Below, in pieces: positions 1 to 5,820 of a stretch of 7,083 nt of DNA. The stretch comes from an uncultured beta proteobacterium (GTDB lineage Bacteria; Pseudomonadota; Gammaproteobacteria; Burkholderiales; Burkholderiaceae_C), in NCBI GenBank assembly GCA_903927495.1, contig CAIYNH010000114.1:1-7083 (forward strand), in the 5' to 3' direction. Below the pieces are notes generated by a model. That model was given only the letters and a program-made list of their open reading frames with translations. It ran no database searches and had not been told where the DNA came from. Within the stretch, counting starts at the first letter, position 1, and every line of letters starts with the position of its first letter. Both the position numbers and the translations under genes were made by a program.

Positions 1-482
1 ATCGAGAAAATGGGCGGGCGCATCCGTACCAAGGCTTTGGAGCTGTGCACATAACGCACCATTCGCAGTACCCGCAAGAAGCGGGCAAAACGCAAGGTCA
101 GCACGCCTGCCATCATATGCTCGGGCAAGTCGATGAAGGTCGCCGCCAGCACCGGCATGCTGGCCAGCACAATGATGAAATCGAGCTTGTTCCAGTGGCT
201 GGAGAAATAGGTTCTGCGCCCCAGTGCCCAAAGTTTCAGCGAAGCCTCAAACATGAAGTAAAGCACACAAGCGACATCGACATGGTTCACCCAGGTCCCC
301 ATCTTGGCCATGGCGGCAGGGTTCAAGGTAGCCGACATAAAGACCGCAGTGTTGAGCAGCAGCACCACCAGTACCGTACTTTCGGCAATCAGGAACCTCA
401 GTACCCCTGATTTCAATCGACCAAAATGGGCATCTTCAGGAACGCTTTGTTTCTCCTGAACAGGCAAAGAAGCAATTGACAT
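1..482 (-). CDS. Voltage-gated ion channel (ion transport protein), N-terminal part, cut by left window edge
   Basis: The visible 160 codons encode the voltage-sensor half of an inner-membrane cation channel. S1 is about residues 28-50. S2 is about 68-87, with an acidic-then-basic pair (E79, K83). S3 starts at W97-N98 and contains the conserved D101. S4 is about 128-145, with five arginines at every third position (R131, R134, R137, R140, R143). Regular S4 arginines together with the WN..DF motif of S3 are typical of the Ion_trans family (bacterial NaChBac-like or Kv-like channels). The pore helix and selectivity filter lie beyond the window, so ion selectivity cannot be read. The ATG at 480-482 is preceded by GAAAGG at 490-495 with a 7-base spacer, which supports this start. 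An upstream non-coding tract separates it from pabBC, so it probably has its own promoter. Confidence 0.87.
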   Translation of the reverse strand, partial: MSIASLPVQEKQSVPEDAHFGRLKSGVLRFLIAESTVLVVLLLNTAVFMSATLNPAAMAKMGTWVNHVDVACVLYFMFEASLKLWALGRRTYFSSHWNKLDFIIVLASMPVLAATFIDLPEHMMAGVLTLRFARFLRVLRMVRYVHSSKALVRMRPPIFS

Positions 483-851
483 AAATGCACCTTTCAAATT
501 TAAGCGAGTGCTATTTCCTCGCCATTCTTGTTAAAAATCAAGAAATGTTTAATTAATTTGAATTATGTGCTGAGTTGTTGTTTATTTAGAACTAATTTTT
601 TGCAGAGTTGAATGAACTGACACGTCAAATCTTTCACCGTCAAATTCTGAGCAAGCAATTAGTGGCTGGATAGCTCGCCAGAGACTACCGCTTGCGCAGT
701 GCGATCAAACCCATAGGACCGGCGTGTCAGTACGGAGGATGAGATTGACTGGTGAACTTCCAGCATCCCGAAACGCATCAGGCAAGTTTTCAATGTTACT
801 AGAGCTGCCGGGAAACTATAGCAAACTTTGCAGAAGTTTGTCGGTTCGCAT
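483..851. other. Intergenic region with no recognisable gene
   Basis: This 369-base stretch separates the pabBC stop from the ion-channel start. The part next to the channel (about 490-605) is AT-rich, as expected of a promoter region. On the minus strand there is a -10-like CATAAT around 565-570, but no good -35 partner at 17 bases, so no promoter is called. The part from about 640 to 850 is closer to the coding GC level. Its short open frames on both strands resemble no protein I know. An 8-base direct repeat CGTCAAAT occurs at 623-630 and 638-645, 15 bases apart. Confidence 0.6.
822..840 (-). repeat. Small inverted repeat 12 bases after the pabBC stop
   Basis: CAAACTT (822-828) and AAGTTTG (834-840) form a perfect 7-bp stem with a 5-base loop just downstream of the last gene of the four-gene cluster. 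The position suits a transcription end. However, the stem is AT-rich and no T-run follows it on the minus strand, so it is not a canonical intrinsic terminator. It may be a weak pause or 3'-end structure, or chance. Confidence 0.35.
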
Positions 852-2573
852 CTACGACAGTCGCGCGTTGAGCCAGCCACGCAAGCTGTTGACAAACGCC
901 ACCGCCTGCACGCTCGGCAAGTCGTCCAGACGCACCACGGCTTCGGTCAGGCGGCCATCTTTCAGGCATAGTTCACGCCCAATTCCGTCCAGCAAGCCGC
1001 AGCGCAGTGGCGGCGTGACCCAGCGACCGTCCAGCAGCAGAGCGATATTGCCGCGCGTGCATTCGGTGAGCTCGCCAGCAGTGTTGTAAAGCAGGGTGTC
1101 GAAGTGTTCGGAATTGCACGGGGTAAAAGCCTCGTAGTGGGCGCGATGGGTGGTTTTGAAGCGTGTGAATTCGCTCTGCGATGCTTGAAAAGGTAGAGCG
1201 CTAAGCGCAAGTGTGACGGGCTCTACAGTGTCATTTAGTACAAATTTATCGACTTGTAATTGACCCCGGACATCGAGTTGCAGCCGCACTCGCCAGAGGG
1301 CTTGGTCGGTGATTGATTGAGTTAATGCATGTCTGATGTGAACTTCATCAAACGGATAGTCAAAATGTCTTGCAGCCCTTGATAGTCGGGCGATATGTGC
1401 TCCCAAATTGTAATAAACACCAGCTTCTAGGCGCAGCGTTTCGAGCAGTTTGAACGACTGGCTTGCGCGCTCCAAAAAGCCACGCTTGTATTGCCACTCC
1501 TGCCACTCCGCATCAGCGGTGGCACCCCAGGTGATGCCACTGCCAATGCCACAAGTTGCCAGTTTGTCGCGCAGGGTCACGGTGCGAATAGCCACGCTGA
1601 AGGTGGCATGACCGCCTGGCCTTACCACGCCGATGGCACCGCAGTAAATGCCGCGTGGCTGCGGCTCCAAAGCCTTGATCATTTGCATCGCCTGCACTTT
1701 GGGCGCGCCTGTGACTGAGCCACAGGGAAAAAGGGCGGTGAAGACATCACTTAAGCGGGTGCCGGGTCGAGTGACGGCGCTCACGTCCGAGACCATCTGC
1801 AGCACGGTGGGCAAAGTTTGAACTTTGAACAAGGCTGGCACTTTCACAGAATGTGGCAACGCAATGCGCGACAGGTCGTTGCGCAGCAAATCGACAATCA
1901 TCACGTTCTCGGCGCGCTCTTTGGGCGAACTTACCAATTCTTGCGCCAAGGCCGCGTCTTCCTGTGCTGTGCCGCCGCGTGGGGCGGTGCCCTTCATCGG
2001 GCGTGTCAGGATGCGGCCATCCTGCCAGTCAAAAAACAGCTCGGGCGAGACCGACAGCACTTGTTCAAAATCGGTGTTGATGAAGGCACCGAAACCATTC
2101 GGTTGCGCGCGGTGCAGTTGGTGGAATAGCACTTGGGCATCGCCAGAAAATTCGCCGTGGCATGGTGCGGTGTGGTTTACCTGGTATAGCTCTCCGGCTG
2201 CGATGGCTCGGTGGATGCCACTAATTTGCGCGTCAAATTCGGCACGCTCTAGTCTGCTGTGCCACTTGATGCGGGTGTTTTCGTCGGCACTTGTCGTGTC
2301 GTCAGGCCATGGCAGCGCTTGCGGGTAGATGCCAAACCAAGCCAATGGGCCATCGACGAGGTGAACCTGCAGCGCCGAGTCAAAGGCCGGAGCGGCCTCA
2401 TAGCGCACATAGCCCACGCACCAGAAGCCTTGCTGTGACAGGACTTCAATGGTGTCGAGCAGGGGTTTGATTTGCACCAGGCTGTGTGCAACCAGTGTTT
2501 GCTGTGCTGCGTCAAAGGCACTGCGCAGGACTGTCCCACCCTGTGGATCGCAGAAATCAATCAGGATCTGCAT
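852..2573 (-). CDS. pabB: Aminodeoxychorismate synthase component I fused to aminodeoxychorismate lyase (PabB-PabC)
   Basis: This bifunctional cytosolic enzyme of 573 residues makes p-aminobenzoate for folate. The N-terminal part (about 1-370) is a chorismate-binding domain. It has GELYQVNHT at 127-135, PMKGTAPRG at 192-200, ERAENVMIVDLLRNDLSRI at 219-237 and GSVTGAPK at 285-292. K194 in the MKGT motif distinguishes PabB from anthranilate synthase (TrpE has alanine there) and is the nucleophile in the family. The C-terminal part (about 375-573) is a class IV PLP aminotransferase fold. K473 in FKTTHRAHYEAF is the expected PLP lysine, and NTAGELTECTRGNI at 497-510 is the usual core motif. Together they convert chorismate plus ammonia to 4-amino-4-deoxychorismate and then to PABA. 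The glutaminase PabA is not in the window. The ATG at 2571-2573 lies inside the end of the ABC ATPase gene (17-base overlap), with GAGGG 11 bases upstream. Both catalytic lysines are present and I see no break. Confidence 0.93.
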   Translation of the reverse strand: MQILIDFCDPQGGTVLRSAFDAAQQTLVAHSLVQIKPLLDTIEVLSQQGFWCVGYVRYEAAPAFDSALQVHLVDGPLAWFGIYPQALPWPDDTTSADENTRIKWHSRLERAEFDAQISGIHRAIAAGELYQVNHTAPCHGEFSGDAQVLFHQLHRAQPNGFGAFINTDFEQVLSVSPELFFDWQDGRILTRPMKGTAPRGGTAQEDAALAQELVSSPKERAENVMIVDLLRNDLSRIALPHSVKVPALFKVQTLPTVLQMVSDVSAVTRPGTRLSDVFTALFPCGSVTGAPKVQAMQMIKALEPQPRGIYCGAIGVVRPGGHATFSVAIRTVTLRDKLATCGIGSGITWGATADAEWQEWQYKRGFLERASQSFKLLETLRLEAGVYYNLGAHIARLSRAARHFDYPFDEVHIRHALTQSITDQALWRVRLQLDVRGQLQVDKFVLNDTVEPVTLALSALPFQASQSEFTRFKTTHRAHYEAFTPCNSEHFDTLLYNTAGELTECTRGNIALLLDGRWVTPPLRCGLLDGIGRELCLKDGRLTEAVVRLDDLPSVQAVAFVNSLRGWLNARLS

Positions 2574-3219
2574 GCAACACCAAGCCCTCGGGCGTGAGTT
2601 TGAGGACCCGGTCGGCCCGCTCAGATGCAGCCAGTGAATGCGTCACCAACACCAGTGCAGCGCCGTGCTGGCGTGACTGTTCGATCAGCGCTGTCATGAC
2701 CCGCCCTGCGGTTTTGGGGTCAAGGTTACCGGTGGGCTCGTCGGCCAACAGCAGTTTGGGAGCGTGGACCAGCGCGCGGGCAATGGCTACCCGTTGCAAC
2801 TGGCCACCGCTGAGCTGCTGTGGCAAGCGCCCGCCCAGGCCGTCCAGCCCGACGGCGTTCAGCATGGCCTGCACCCGCGCGTCGTCGTGCCGGCCCAAAA
2901 GCATCAGTGGCAGCGCCACGTTTTGTGCCACGCTCAGATGCGGCAGTACGTGAAAAGCCTGAAACACAAAGCCGGCTTTTTCGCGTCGCAGGCGAGCCAA
3001 TGGCTCATCGCCGAGGCTCCCCAAGTCGAGCCCATCCAGCAGCACCGTGCCGCTGTTCCAACTGTCCAGCCCGGCCATGCAATTAAGCAGAGTCGATTTG
3101 CCCACACCTGATTCACCCAGGATAGCGACGAATTCACCCGGCGCTACACGCAGCGACACGTGGCTAAATACCGGTGTCTGGTCGTAGAATTTGCTCAGGT
3201 TTTGGATGATCAGGGTCAT
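2557..3219 (-). CDS. ABC transporter ATP-binding protein, LolD/MacB/YbbA type, without a permease nearby
   Basis: A complete ABC nucleotide-binding domain of 220 residues. It has Walker [10 protein letters not shown] (35-43), Q-loop Q87 in [11 protein letters not shown], signature LSGGQ (136-140), Walker B LLLADEP with catalytic E161, D-loop GNLD (164-167) and H-loop H194. The GFVFQ.F..LP.L....NV.LPL pattern and the short length fit the LolD/MacB/YbbA group. That group powers lipoprotein release, macrolide or peptide export, or mechanotransmission from the inner membrane. No FtsX-type permease lies next to it: miaA is upstream and pabBC downstream, so its partner must be encoded elsewhere. 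Its ATG (3217-3219) overlaps the miaA stop in an ATGA junction and no Shine-Dalgarno sequence is evident (CAGCCCTCT precedes it), so it probably relies on re-initiation by ribosomes finishing miaA. Substrate unknown. Confidence 0.9.
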   Translation of the reverse strand: MTLIIQNLSKFYDQTPVFSHVSLRVAPGEFVAILGESGVGKSTLLNCMAGLDSWNSGTVLLDGLDLGSLGDEPLARLRREKAGFVFQAFHVLPHLSVAQNVALPLMLLGRHDDARVQAMLNAVGLDGLGGRLPQQLSGGQLQRVAIARALVHAPKLLLADEPTGNLDPKTAGRVMTALIEQSRQHGAALVLVTHSLAASERADRVLKLTPEGLVLHADPD

Positions 3220-4223
3220 AGAGGGCTGTCTATAAAGTGCTGTGCCAGCGTCAGCACCTGGTCCATCGCATCGGGCCCGTCGCAGGCAACAATTTGGCGC
3301 TCAGGCATGGAGCGTAGCCAGGTGAGCTGGCGCTTGGCCAACTGGCGGGTGGCAAAAATGCCTTTGTCGCGCAACTCTGCCATCGGCCACAAGCCATCCA
3401 GGGCTTCCCAGGCCTGACGGTAGCCCACGCAACGCATGGCGGGTAAATCGGGGTACAAGTCGCCACGTTTGCGCAAGGCCTTCACCTCATCCAGAAAACC
3501 GCCGGCCAGCATCGCGTCGAAACGCTGGGCAATGCGCTGGTGCAGCCAGAGGCGGTTTTGTGGTTCCAGTGAGAGTAGCCACGATGGGTTTCCAATTCTT
3601 ACATGATTTTGGCTTGCAGAGCTTGTCAAATTAGCGTTTGCAGCTCCTGATTTAGTAGCGTGAAAAGATGACAGTGGTTTCCCAGAAGAACGGTACACCT
3701 CCAGCGCACGGGAAATGCGTTGCGAATCTGCTGGATTCAAACGTGCCGCTGTTACCGGGTCAAGCTGCGCCAGTTCGGCGTGCAGGGCAGGCCATCCTTG
3801 TTGCGCCGCCTCCAGCGCAATCGCCTCGCGGATGGCTGGGTCGGCACGGGGCATGTCGTCAAGCCCGTCGCGCAGGGCCTTGAAATACAGCATGGTGCCA
3901 CCGACCAGTAGCGGCAGCTTGCCGCGTGCGCTGATGTCTGTGATCAAGCGCCTTGCGTCCGCTGCAAACTCGGCCGCGCTGTAAGCATTCAGGGGATCGC
4001 GGATATTGATCAGATGGTGCGGCACGGCGGCCAACTCGATCACCGTGGGTTTGGCGGTGCCGATGTCCATTCCCGAATAGACCAAAGCCGAATCAACGCT
4101 GATAATCTCCACTGGCCAGCGCTGCGCGATGGCCAGGGCCGCAGCGGTTTTGCCAGATGCGGTGGAGCCAGTCAGCGCCAGATAACGGGGCAAATTAGGT
4201 TCATTGGCCACTGGGCTCTCCAT
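3216..4223 (-). CDS. miaA: tRNA dimethylallyltransferase (tRNA A37 isopentenylation)
   Basis: MiaA transfers a dimethylallyl group to N6 of A37 in tRNAs reading UNN codons, the first step to ms2i6A. Seen here, numbering from the ATG at 4223 (335 residues): P-loop GSTASGKT (19-26), [16 protein letters not shown] with D44, [27 protein letters not shown] with T110, the LNP.D..RI.RALEVY.SSGKPLS motif, and RCVGYRQ (264-270) near the C-terminus. All core motifs are intact. The start is uncertain. The ATG at 4221-4223 overlaps the MFS gene by 23 bases but lacks a clear Shine-Dalgarno. A GTG at 4209-4211 (331 residues) has GGAGAG six bases or fewer upstream and may be the true start. A TTG at 4254-4256 is less likely. 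Residues about 189-211 form an unusual small-residue and Asn/Ser-rich insert encoded by AT-richer DNA in a loop that varies in the family. The 3' end overlaps the ABC ATPase gene by ATGA. Confidence 0.95.
   Translation of the reverse strand: MESPVANEPNLPRYLALTGSTASGKTAAALAIAQRWPVEIISVDSALVYSGMDIGTAKPTVIELAAVPHHLINIRDPLNAYSAAEFAADARRLITDISARGKLPLLVGGTMLYFKALRDGLDDMPRADPAIREAIALEAAQQGWPALHAELAQLDPVTAARLNPADSQRISRALEVYRSSGKPLSSFHATKSGAANANLTSSASQNHVRIGNPSWLLSLEPQNRLWLHQRIAQRFDAMLAGGFLDEVKALRKRGDLYPDLPAMRCVGYRQAWEALDGLWPMAELRDKGIFATRQLAKRQLTWLRSMPERQIVACDGPDAMDQVLTLAQHFIDSPL
3591..3659 (-). repeat. Possible degenerate dispersed repeat inserted in frame in miaA
   Basis: This stretch encodes [19 protein letters not shown] plus a few residues between the conserved SGKPLSSFH and SLEPQNR segments of MiaA. 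The minus-strand DNA reads CTACTAAATCAGGAGCTG, then CGCTAATTTGACAAGCTCTG, then CAAGCCAAAATCATG. From memory, its layout (ATCAGGAGCTG, CGCT.ATT, AAGC.CT, GCCAAAA) resembles short semi-palindromic repeats common in Comamonadaceae genomes. It contains the inverted arms GAGCT and AGCTC. It is AT-richer than its flanks. No second copy is evident in this window, so the repeat identity is inference. Confidence 0.35.
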
Positions 4224-5412
4224 GGCGCTGCACCAGCGTCCAGGCTGCAAGGGCAATCAGCACGCTCCAGAACCAGACACCCAGGGTGAGTGGAAATACT
4301 GTACCGTCCATGTGCCGACCTAGCCAGCCGCCCATAATAAAAGCCGCCAGCATCATCAAAAACCCATTCACTGCCGATGCCGCACCAGCCGCCTTGGGAA
4401 ATGGTCCCACCGCACCACTTTGACCGCAGGGTTGGTGGATGCCGTGGCCGATCATGAACAGGCATTGGGCTGGCATGATGACCCACAGGCTTTGCCAACC
4501 CACCAGACTCAGCGCGCCCATCAGTGTGCCACCCGCCAACGACAGCACCCCTGCCAGCTTGACTGTGCGGCGCACGCCAAAGCGATGCAGCCAGTGGCGA
4601 CACAAAAACGTGCCGCCAATGTAGGCCGCAGAATTCAGGGCCATCAAGAGTCCGTAGCGGGTTTGACTTATACCCAGGACGTTCATAAAAACAAACGACG
4701 AACTGGCCAGGAACGTAAACAGCCCGCCGTACGATGCGGTGGATAGCGACGAAAAAGCTAGAAATGTTGGCTGCCGCAAGATTCCATGCCAGGTTGCCAG
4801 CAAGGTACTTCCGCGCAATGCCAGGGGATTCTTGTGGTGCACGGTTTCTTCAAATCGAAGGGCCAACACGGCCAGTCCAACAGCCCCAAAAACGGCCAGT
4901 GCCAGCAGGGCATAGCGCCAACTGAGCCACTCGGTCAGCAACCCGCCGAGCGGGGCGCTCAAGCAAGCGATCAGTCCCAGGCCGCTCAAACCTTTGCTCA
5001 TCACGCGAGTTCCTTCCATGGGCGAATACAGGTCGCGCACGATGGCCCGGGCGCACATCACTCCGGCACCCATGGCTATCCCTTGCAGGGTGCGCCACAC
5101 AATCAGCCAGTCCATGTTAGGTGCCAGCGTGCTGGCGACGGATGCCAGCACATATGCGGCCATGCCAAGCAGCAAGATCGGGCGCCGGCCAAAGCGATCT
5201 GACAGGGGACCCCAGATCAGCTGTGAAATACCAAAGGCCAGCAGCAGCGCGGTCAGTGTTAGCTGCGCCTGCGCCATCGGGGCGTTGAAACCAGTCGTCA
5301 TGCTCGGCAGCGCGGGCAGGTACAGGTCGGTAGTGATGGGCTGCAGGCCCAGCAGCAGCGAAAGCAGCAGCACGATCAGGCCGGGCGACATGGCGGAAGT
5401 GGGTTGAGTCAT
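4201..5412 (-). CDS. Bcr/CflA-family MFS multidrug efflux transporter
   Basis: A 403-residue inner-membrane protein with about twelve hydrophobic segments, the expected length for drug:H+ antiporters of the Bcr/CflA (DHA1) group. Family marks are TDLYLPALP at 28-36 with the acidic residue D29 in helix 1, motif [12 protein letters not shown] at 68-78, RTLQG at 107-111, ARAIVRDLY at 121-129, and the motif C-like SAPLGG...WLSWRY at 152-167. AGAASAVNG at 342-350 fits the later conserved A-G-x-A-S motif. Members export bicyclomycin, chloramphenicol or sulfonamides, or natural metabolites; the substrate here cannot be read. The ATG at 5410-5412 has only a weak AGG four bases upstream. It is the first gene of a four-gene overlapping cluster, so its promoter should lie in the gap above it, but I see no clear -35/-10 pair there. 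The 3' end overlaps the miaA start. Confidence 0.92.
   Translation of the reverse strand: MTQPTSAMSPGLIVLLLSLLLGLQPITTDLYLPALPSMTTGFNAPMAQAQLTLTALLLAFGISQLIWGPLSDRFGRRPILLLGMAAYVLASVASTLAPNMDWLIVWRTLQGIAMGAGVMCARAIVRDLYSPMEGTRVMSKGLSGLGLIACLSAPLGGLLTEWLSWRYALLALAVFGAVGLAVLALRFEETVHHKNPLALRGSTLLATWHGILRQPTFLAFSSLSTASYGGLFTFLASSSFVFMNVLGISQTRYGLLMALNSAAYIGGTFLCRHWLHRFGVRRTVKLAGVLSLAGGTLMGALSLVGWQSLWVIMPAQCLFMIGHGIHQPCGQSGAVGPFPKAAGAASAVNGFLMMLAAFIMGGWLGRHMDGTVFPLTLGVWFWSVLIALAAWTLVQRHGEPSGQ
4216..4221 (-). promoter_or_regulatory. Candidate ribosome binding site bearing on the miaA start
   Basis: GGAGAG on the minus strand lies 4-6 bases before a GTG at 4209-4211, in frame with miaA and just ahead of the conserved N-terminus. 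It follows directly from the ATG at 4221-4223, which itself has no comparable site. This favours initiation at the GTG, with an 11-base overlap with the MFS gene end instead of 23. Confidence 0.45.
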
Positions 5413-5448
5413 TGTGCCTAGCGTAGCAGAATAGGTGCACTGACTGCG

Positions 5449-5480
5449 CTCAGCTGATTGCGGTTTAATTACCGGCTGAG
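5449..5480. repeat. Interrupted inverted repeat upstream of the MFS gene
   Basis: CTCAGC (5449-5454) pairs with GCTGAG (5475-5480), and inside it CGGT (5461-5464) pairs with ACCG (5471-5474) around a TTAATT loop, leaving a six-base bulge on one side. It lies 37 bases upstream of the MFS ATG, so it could be an operator or leader structure. No T-run follows on either strand, so it is not a standard terminator. Its right arm overlaps the start of the Fic homology, which may make it coincidental. Confidence 0.35.
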
Positions 5481-5714
5481 GTCAGCAACTTCATCAACCA
5501 GGTGAACACATCGACATCCGAACCAGCACTGATCAAGGCTGGATTGGGCCAACGTTGGTTTGTCACCCTGCATCCCTTGGACGATGGCAATGGACGGATC
5601 GTTCGAGCTATCGAAAACTTGTTGTTGGCTCGGGCCGACGGTAGTTCGCAGCGCCTACCCAGACGCGCCACCAGCGGCCCACTCGGGCGCGTCCAACTGA
5701 GGAATCTAGGATGA
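5469..5714 (+). pseudogene. Fic-family (AMPylase fold) gene relic: Fic core only
   Basis: Plus-strand frame from the codon after a TAA at 5466-5468 to a TGA at 5712-5714. It begins LPAEVSNFINQVN, continues ALIKAGLGQRWFVTLHP and DDGNGRIVRAIENLLLARAD, and ends GSSQR. This aligns by eye with Fic proteins of the type LPAEM..FL.WFN, then LKA..AHLWFVTIHPF.DGNGRIARA..D.ALAR.EGS.QR. The Fic motif HPFxDGNGRxxR is kept except for Phe to Leu (HPLDDGNGRIVR). Only about 64 codons are homologous. After about 5658 the frame no longer matches the FYSMSAQI segment expected next, and nothing upstream of 5469 resembles Fic. A full protein is over 300 residues, so this cannot be functional Fic. It is on the opposite strand to every intact gene, which suggests a remnant of a transferred or rearranged locus. 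The boundary and decay interpretation is inference; the motif is seen directly. Confidence 0.8.
5662..5693. repeat. GC-rich inverted repeat adjoining the Fic relic
   Basis: GACGCGCC (5662-5669) and GGCGCGTC (5686-5693) are perfect 8-base arms around a 16-base loop. On the minus strand the loop can pair further (AGTG with CGCT, one G-U). It starts within a few bases of where Fic homology ends. No T-run follows on the minus strand, so it is not a typical intrinsic terminator for the lpxH-like gene, though it could still help end that transcript. Confidence 0.5.
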
Positions 5715-5820
5715 ACTGCACGGTCCAAGCTATCGCGCTCAAGTACCTAGAAAGTCGAAAAATTAAAGCGAATAACCTCAACAACAACACTCTAAACTAA
5801 GTGGGTTTGGATTCAACTGC

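Larger units (their letters stand above)
5413..5820. other. Gap between the lpxH-like gene and the MFS gene, holding a gene relic
   Basis: There are 408 bases without an intact gene. It contains a hairpin-forming segment at 5449-5480, the Fic-domain relic on the plus strand (about 5469-5663) and a GC-rich inverted repeat at 5662-5693. The remaining AT-richer stretch (about 5700-5820) shows nothing recognisable. It should also carry the 3' end of the lpxH-like transcript and the promoter of the MFS-led cluster, but neither is clear by eye. Confidence 0.6.

Noticed and set aside
45..410. Plus-strand open frame of 121 codons
   Set aside because: It is antisense to the ion-channel gene. Its translation is His/Gln-rich low-complexity, with no known family, whereas the minus frame gives clear transmembrane and S4 motifs.
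822..840. Intrinsic terminator after pabBC
   Set aside because: The 7-bp stem is perfect but AT-rich and no T-run follows on the minus strand, so it is listed only as an inverted repeat.
659..895. Minus-strand open frame of 78 codons running from inside pabBC into the intergenic tract
   Set aside because: It starts within the pabBC coding end in another frame, has no visible ribosome site and resembles no known protein.
1193..1226. Inverted repeat GTAGAGC / GCTCTAC within pabBC
   Set aside because: It lies in normal PabC-like coding sequence (around EPVTLALSALPF) with a 20-base loop. Codon constraints and chance are sufficient explanations.
1818..2328. Overlapping plus-strand open frames of 75-167 codons
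   Set aside because: They are antisense to the conserved chorismate-binding domain. They are long only because GC-rich coding DNA has few stops on the other strand.
4172..4603. Minus-strand open frame of 143 codons overlapping the MFS and miaA ends
   Set aside because: It is an out-of-frame shadow of the MFS gene, with a composition rich in Arg, Gly, His and Trp and no domain.
4786..5407. Plus-strand open frames opposite the MFS gene
   Set aside because: They are antisense to transmembrane-helix coding sequence. Their Gln/His/Ala-rich translations fit no family.
5608..5790. Possible tRNA trace on the minus strand, suggested by the peptide SSVGRARVG and CTCAGTTGG
   Set aside because: No acceptor stem, anticodon arm or GGTTCGAA-type T-loop can be assembled around it. 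It is covered by the Fic relic and an inverted repeat.
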